64,000 nt of DNA. Origin: Halanaeroarchaeum sp. HSR-CO. Its GTDB lineage: Archaea; Halobacteriota; Halobacteria; Halobacteriales; Halobacteriaceae. Below, piece by piece: positions 62,189-64,000 of this stretch (position 1 is the first letter of the stretch; each line of letters begins with the position of its first letter). The notes beneath the pieces were generated by a model, which worked only from the letters and a program-made list of their open reading frames with translations, was not told the DNA's origin and did not search any database. The position numbers and the translations under genes are program-made. Where the stretch lies: the NCBI RefSeq assembly GCF_024972755.1, contig NZ_CP087724.1:2232001-2296000 (forward strand), given 5' to 3'.

Positions 62189-64000
62189 TCAGGCCGCGAG
62201 TTCGTTGGTGACGCCGATGTCGTCGGCCACATCGGGGAGGTCGAGTTCCTCCAGCGTCTCGTCGAGGGGCGTTCCGGAGATCGTCCAGCCACGGGCCGTG
62301 TAGTATCGGTCCAGTTCGCGTTCGTACTCCCCCTCGTCGATGGCCTCGCCCTCGTTCGGGCCATCCGCTGCGGGTTCGGTGAGTCGCGGGATGAGCCGGT
62401 CGTCCTCGCGGCCGAACCCTTCGCGGATGTTGAAGGCCTTCGAGAGGTTGTAGGTTCGCTCGCCGGTGGTCAGCAGTTCGGAGGTAGAGAGATCGAACCC
62501 GGTCATGGCGTTCACCAGTTCCCGGACGCCCTCGGCGAGGGTGATGCCGCGAGTGAACTTGCACACGCCGGTGATGTCGTAGATGGTCATCAGGTCTTCG
62601 AGCGCCTTGAGCGCGAGCGCCTTGCCGTCCATGCGCTTGCGGTCGTAGTTCTCGAACTCCCAGAAGTCGCCGCCCATCTCCAGGGCGTACAGACAGGAGG
62701 TGAGGTGGTCGGCACCGCGGGGGGAGACGCCGAACGCCAGCGCCATCCCCTTGATGCCCCGGGCCTCGAAGCCGGCAGGGGCCTGGTTTTTCACGTGGAT
62801 CGCGAACTCCTCGCCAGCCCCGAGTTCCTGCGCCGCGTGGGCGTGGCCGTTCATGAGAAGCTGGGCCAGTTCACCCTCCGCGTGGGCCATCTTCTCCAGC
62901 AGTTCGAGGACCGCGTCGGCGTTCCCGAACTCGAGGTCCGCCTCGATAGAGTCGAGATGTTCGTCGTCGAGGAGACCGCGGTCGGCCGCCTCCATCGCCC
63001 AGGAGATGGCGTTCCCGGCGTCGATGGTGTCGAGGCCCTCGTGGTCGCAGATCTCGTTCGCCTTCGCGACGGCCTCGATGTCGTCGAGTTCGACGTTGCC
63101 ACCGAGTGCGTACTGGGTCTCGTACTCGGGACCGTCGACCGCGATGTCGCCGTACTTCGTGTCCTCCGCCTCGAAGTACTGGCTGCACGGTTTCGTGCAG
63201 TACGGACACGGTCGCTTGGTCTGGACGTACTCCTCGGTCCAGTACCGGGGATCGACCGAGACGCGGTCGTTGTCCGGGTCCTCGAGTCGGTCGTAGGCCT
63301 TCTTGAAGTATCCCGACTGCCAGTTACGCGTCGGATAGATGCCCAGTTCGGTGTTCTTCGCGTCGAAGGCCTCGCCCGTGCCGTACTGGACGTCGACGTT
63401 GGGGTTGCCCGTACCCTCGATGGCGGTATCGCCGCGGCCGGTGGTCTCCAGGCGCCACTTCTTGTTCAGCTCCTCGAGTTCGTCCTCCCGGGCGACGGGG
63501 ACCCCCTTCGTCCCCTTGACCGCGATCGCCTTGAGGTTCTTCGAGCCCATGACCGCGCCCGGGCCACCGCGGCCGGCCTGACGGTCCTCGCACTCGATCA
63601 TCGAGATCTTCGAGCGGTTCTCGCCCGCCGGACCGATGACGGCCGTGCGGAACTGCCCGCCGTAGGTCTCCTTGAGCGCGTCGTCGACTTCCCAGGTGTC
63701 CATTCCCCAGAGGTCGTCGGCGCTCTCCAGACGGACGTCGTCGTCCTCGATGACGAGTGTGGTGTGTTCGTCGGCGGCACCTCTGATGACCAGCGCGTCG
63801 TACCCGGCCCGTTTGAGCTGATCGCCCATCTTCGCGCCGACGAGCGACTTGCCGTAGCCACCGGTCAGCGGCGATTTGAACCCGAAGGTCGTCTTCGATC
63901 CCGTCGGAACGGAGGGCCCGACCAGGAGTCCCGGCGCGATCGCCAGGACGTTCTCGGGATCGAGGGGGTCGACGTCCGGCCCGACCTCGTCGTAGAGGAG
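62189..64000 (-). CDS. aor: aldehyde:ferredoxin oxidoreductase, partial (N-terminus beyond window)
   Basis: 603 residues are visible; the gene enters from the right edge, so perhaps the first ~30 residues are missing. The frame is open to 64000 (LLYDEVGPDVDPLDPENVLA). Pterin-binding segments include GPGAVMGSKNLKAIAVKGTK and GISPRG-like GVSPRGADHLTS. The [4Fe-4S] ligands are CPYCTKPC and a later Cys in GVCKFTRG. A tungsten-bispterin enzyme oxidising aldehydes with ferredoxin. Co-directional with proline dehydrogenase. Confidence 0.9.
   Translation of the reverse strand, partial: LLYDEVGPDVDPLDPENVLAIAPGLLVGPSVPTGSKTTFGFKSPLTGGYGKSLVGAKMGDQLKRAGYDALVIRGAADEHTTLVIEDDDVRLESADDLWGMDTWEVDDALKETYGGQFRTAVIGPAGENRSKISMIECEDRQAGRGGPGAVMGSKNLKAIAVKGTKGVPVAREDELEELNKKWRLETTGRGDTAIEGTGNPNVDVQYGTGEAFDAKNTELGIYPTRNWQSGYFKKAYDRLEDPDNDRVSVDPRYWTEEYVQTKRPCPYCTKPCSQYFEAEDTKYGDIAVDGPEYETQYALGGNVELDDIEAVAKANEICDHEGLDTIDAGNAISWAMEAADRGLLDDEHLDSIEADLEFGNADAVLELLEKMAHAEGELAQLLMNGHAHAAQELGAGEEFAIHVKNQAPAGFEARGIKGMALAFGVSPRGADHLTSCLYALEMGGDFWEFENYDRKRMDGKALALKALEDLMTIYDITGVCKFTRGITLAEGVRELVNAMTGFDLSTSELLTTGERTYNLSKAFNIREGFGREDDRLIPRLTEPAADGPNEGEAIDEGEYERELDRYYTARGWTISGTPLDETLEELDLPDVADDIGVTNELAA

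Overview
The window is a piece of a haloarchaeal (class Halobacteria) chromosome. The evidence is the high GC content, very acidic predicted proteins, and TATA-like boxes 24-33 bases upstream of start codons (leaderless transcripts). The gene set fits too: methenyl-H4MPT cyclohydrolase, eukaryote-type ribosomal proteins S4e, S8e, L19e and L32e, HiPIP, proline dehydrogenase and aldehyde:ferredoxin oxidoreductase. I cannot name the genus from sequence alone. No rRNA, CRISPR array, complete insertion sequence, integrase or replication origin is visible.

Layout. 0.2-5.6 kb: a DMSO/TMAO-reductase-type molybdoenzyme operon (Tat-exported catalytic subunit, four-cluster Fe-S subunit, NrfD membrane anchor, TorD-type chaperone, one small unknown). 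5.8-14.6 kb: single genes on both strands. They include a CBS-domain protein with an HPF/RaiA-like C-terminus, a BtrH-like protein, UspA proteins, a PiT phosphate permease, a membrane-anchored protein with a valine at every fourth residue, an MFS transporter, a HiPIP lipoprotein and a YedK/HMCES protease. 14.6-15.3 kb: tRNA-Pro(GGG), followed in its 3' trailer direction by tandem copies of the tRNA 3' end and a chain of short hairpins. 15.5-18.6 kb: adk - DUF106 (Oxa1-like) - cmk - truB/cbf5, the usual partners of the ribosomal spc operon.

18.7-34.4 kb: a transport and stress block with three APC permeases fused to UspA domains, two TrkH potassium channels, one TrkA, free UspA proteins, NAD(P)-glutamate dehydrogenase, a tandem glyoxalase-like protein and a 31-residue pilin-like microprotein. 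The block lies between secY and adk, which are adjacent in many archaea. 34.6-48.9 kb: the full S10-spc ribosomal superoperon on the minus strand (SPOUT methyltransferase, L3 ... L15, SecY), including a 56-residue S14. 49.1-49.9 kb: tRNA-Gly(GCC), followed by two ~210-222 bp tandem units that each end in a copy of the tRNA 3' end, then an AT-rich patch.

49.9-64 kb: mixed housekeeping and stress genes (OsmC, FMN split barrel, MsrB, lipoprotein nuclease, two CxxC microproteins, UspA, MTH1187 family, Mch, HAD, GTPBP1-type GTPase, zf-HIT protein, PyrF, DUF2240, S8e, a RecA-fold protein with a degenerate Walker A, proline dehydrogenase). The window ends inside an aldehyde:ferredoxin oxidoreductase gene.

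Most unusual are the two tRNA loci. Each carries tandem repeats of its own 3' end, interleaved with perfect mini-hairpins closed by GC-NNN-GC, and stem differences between copies are largely compensated.
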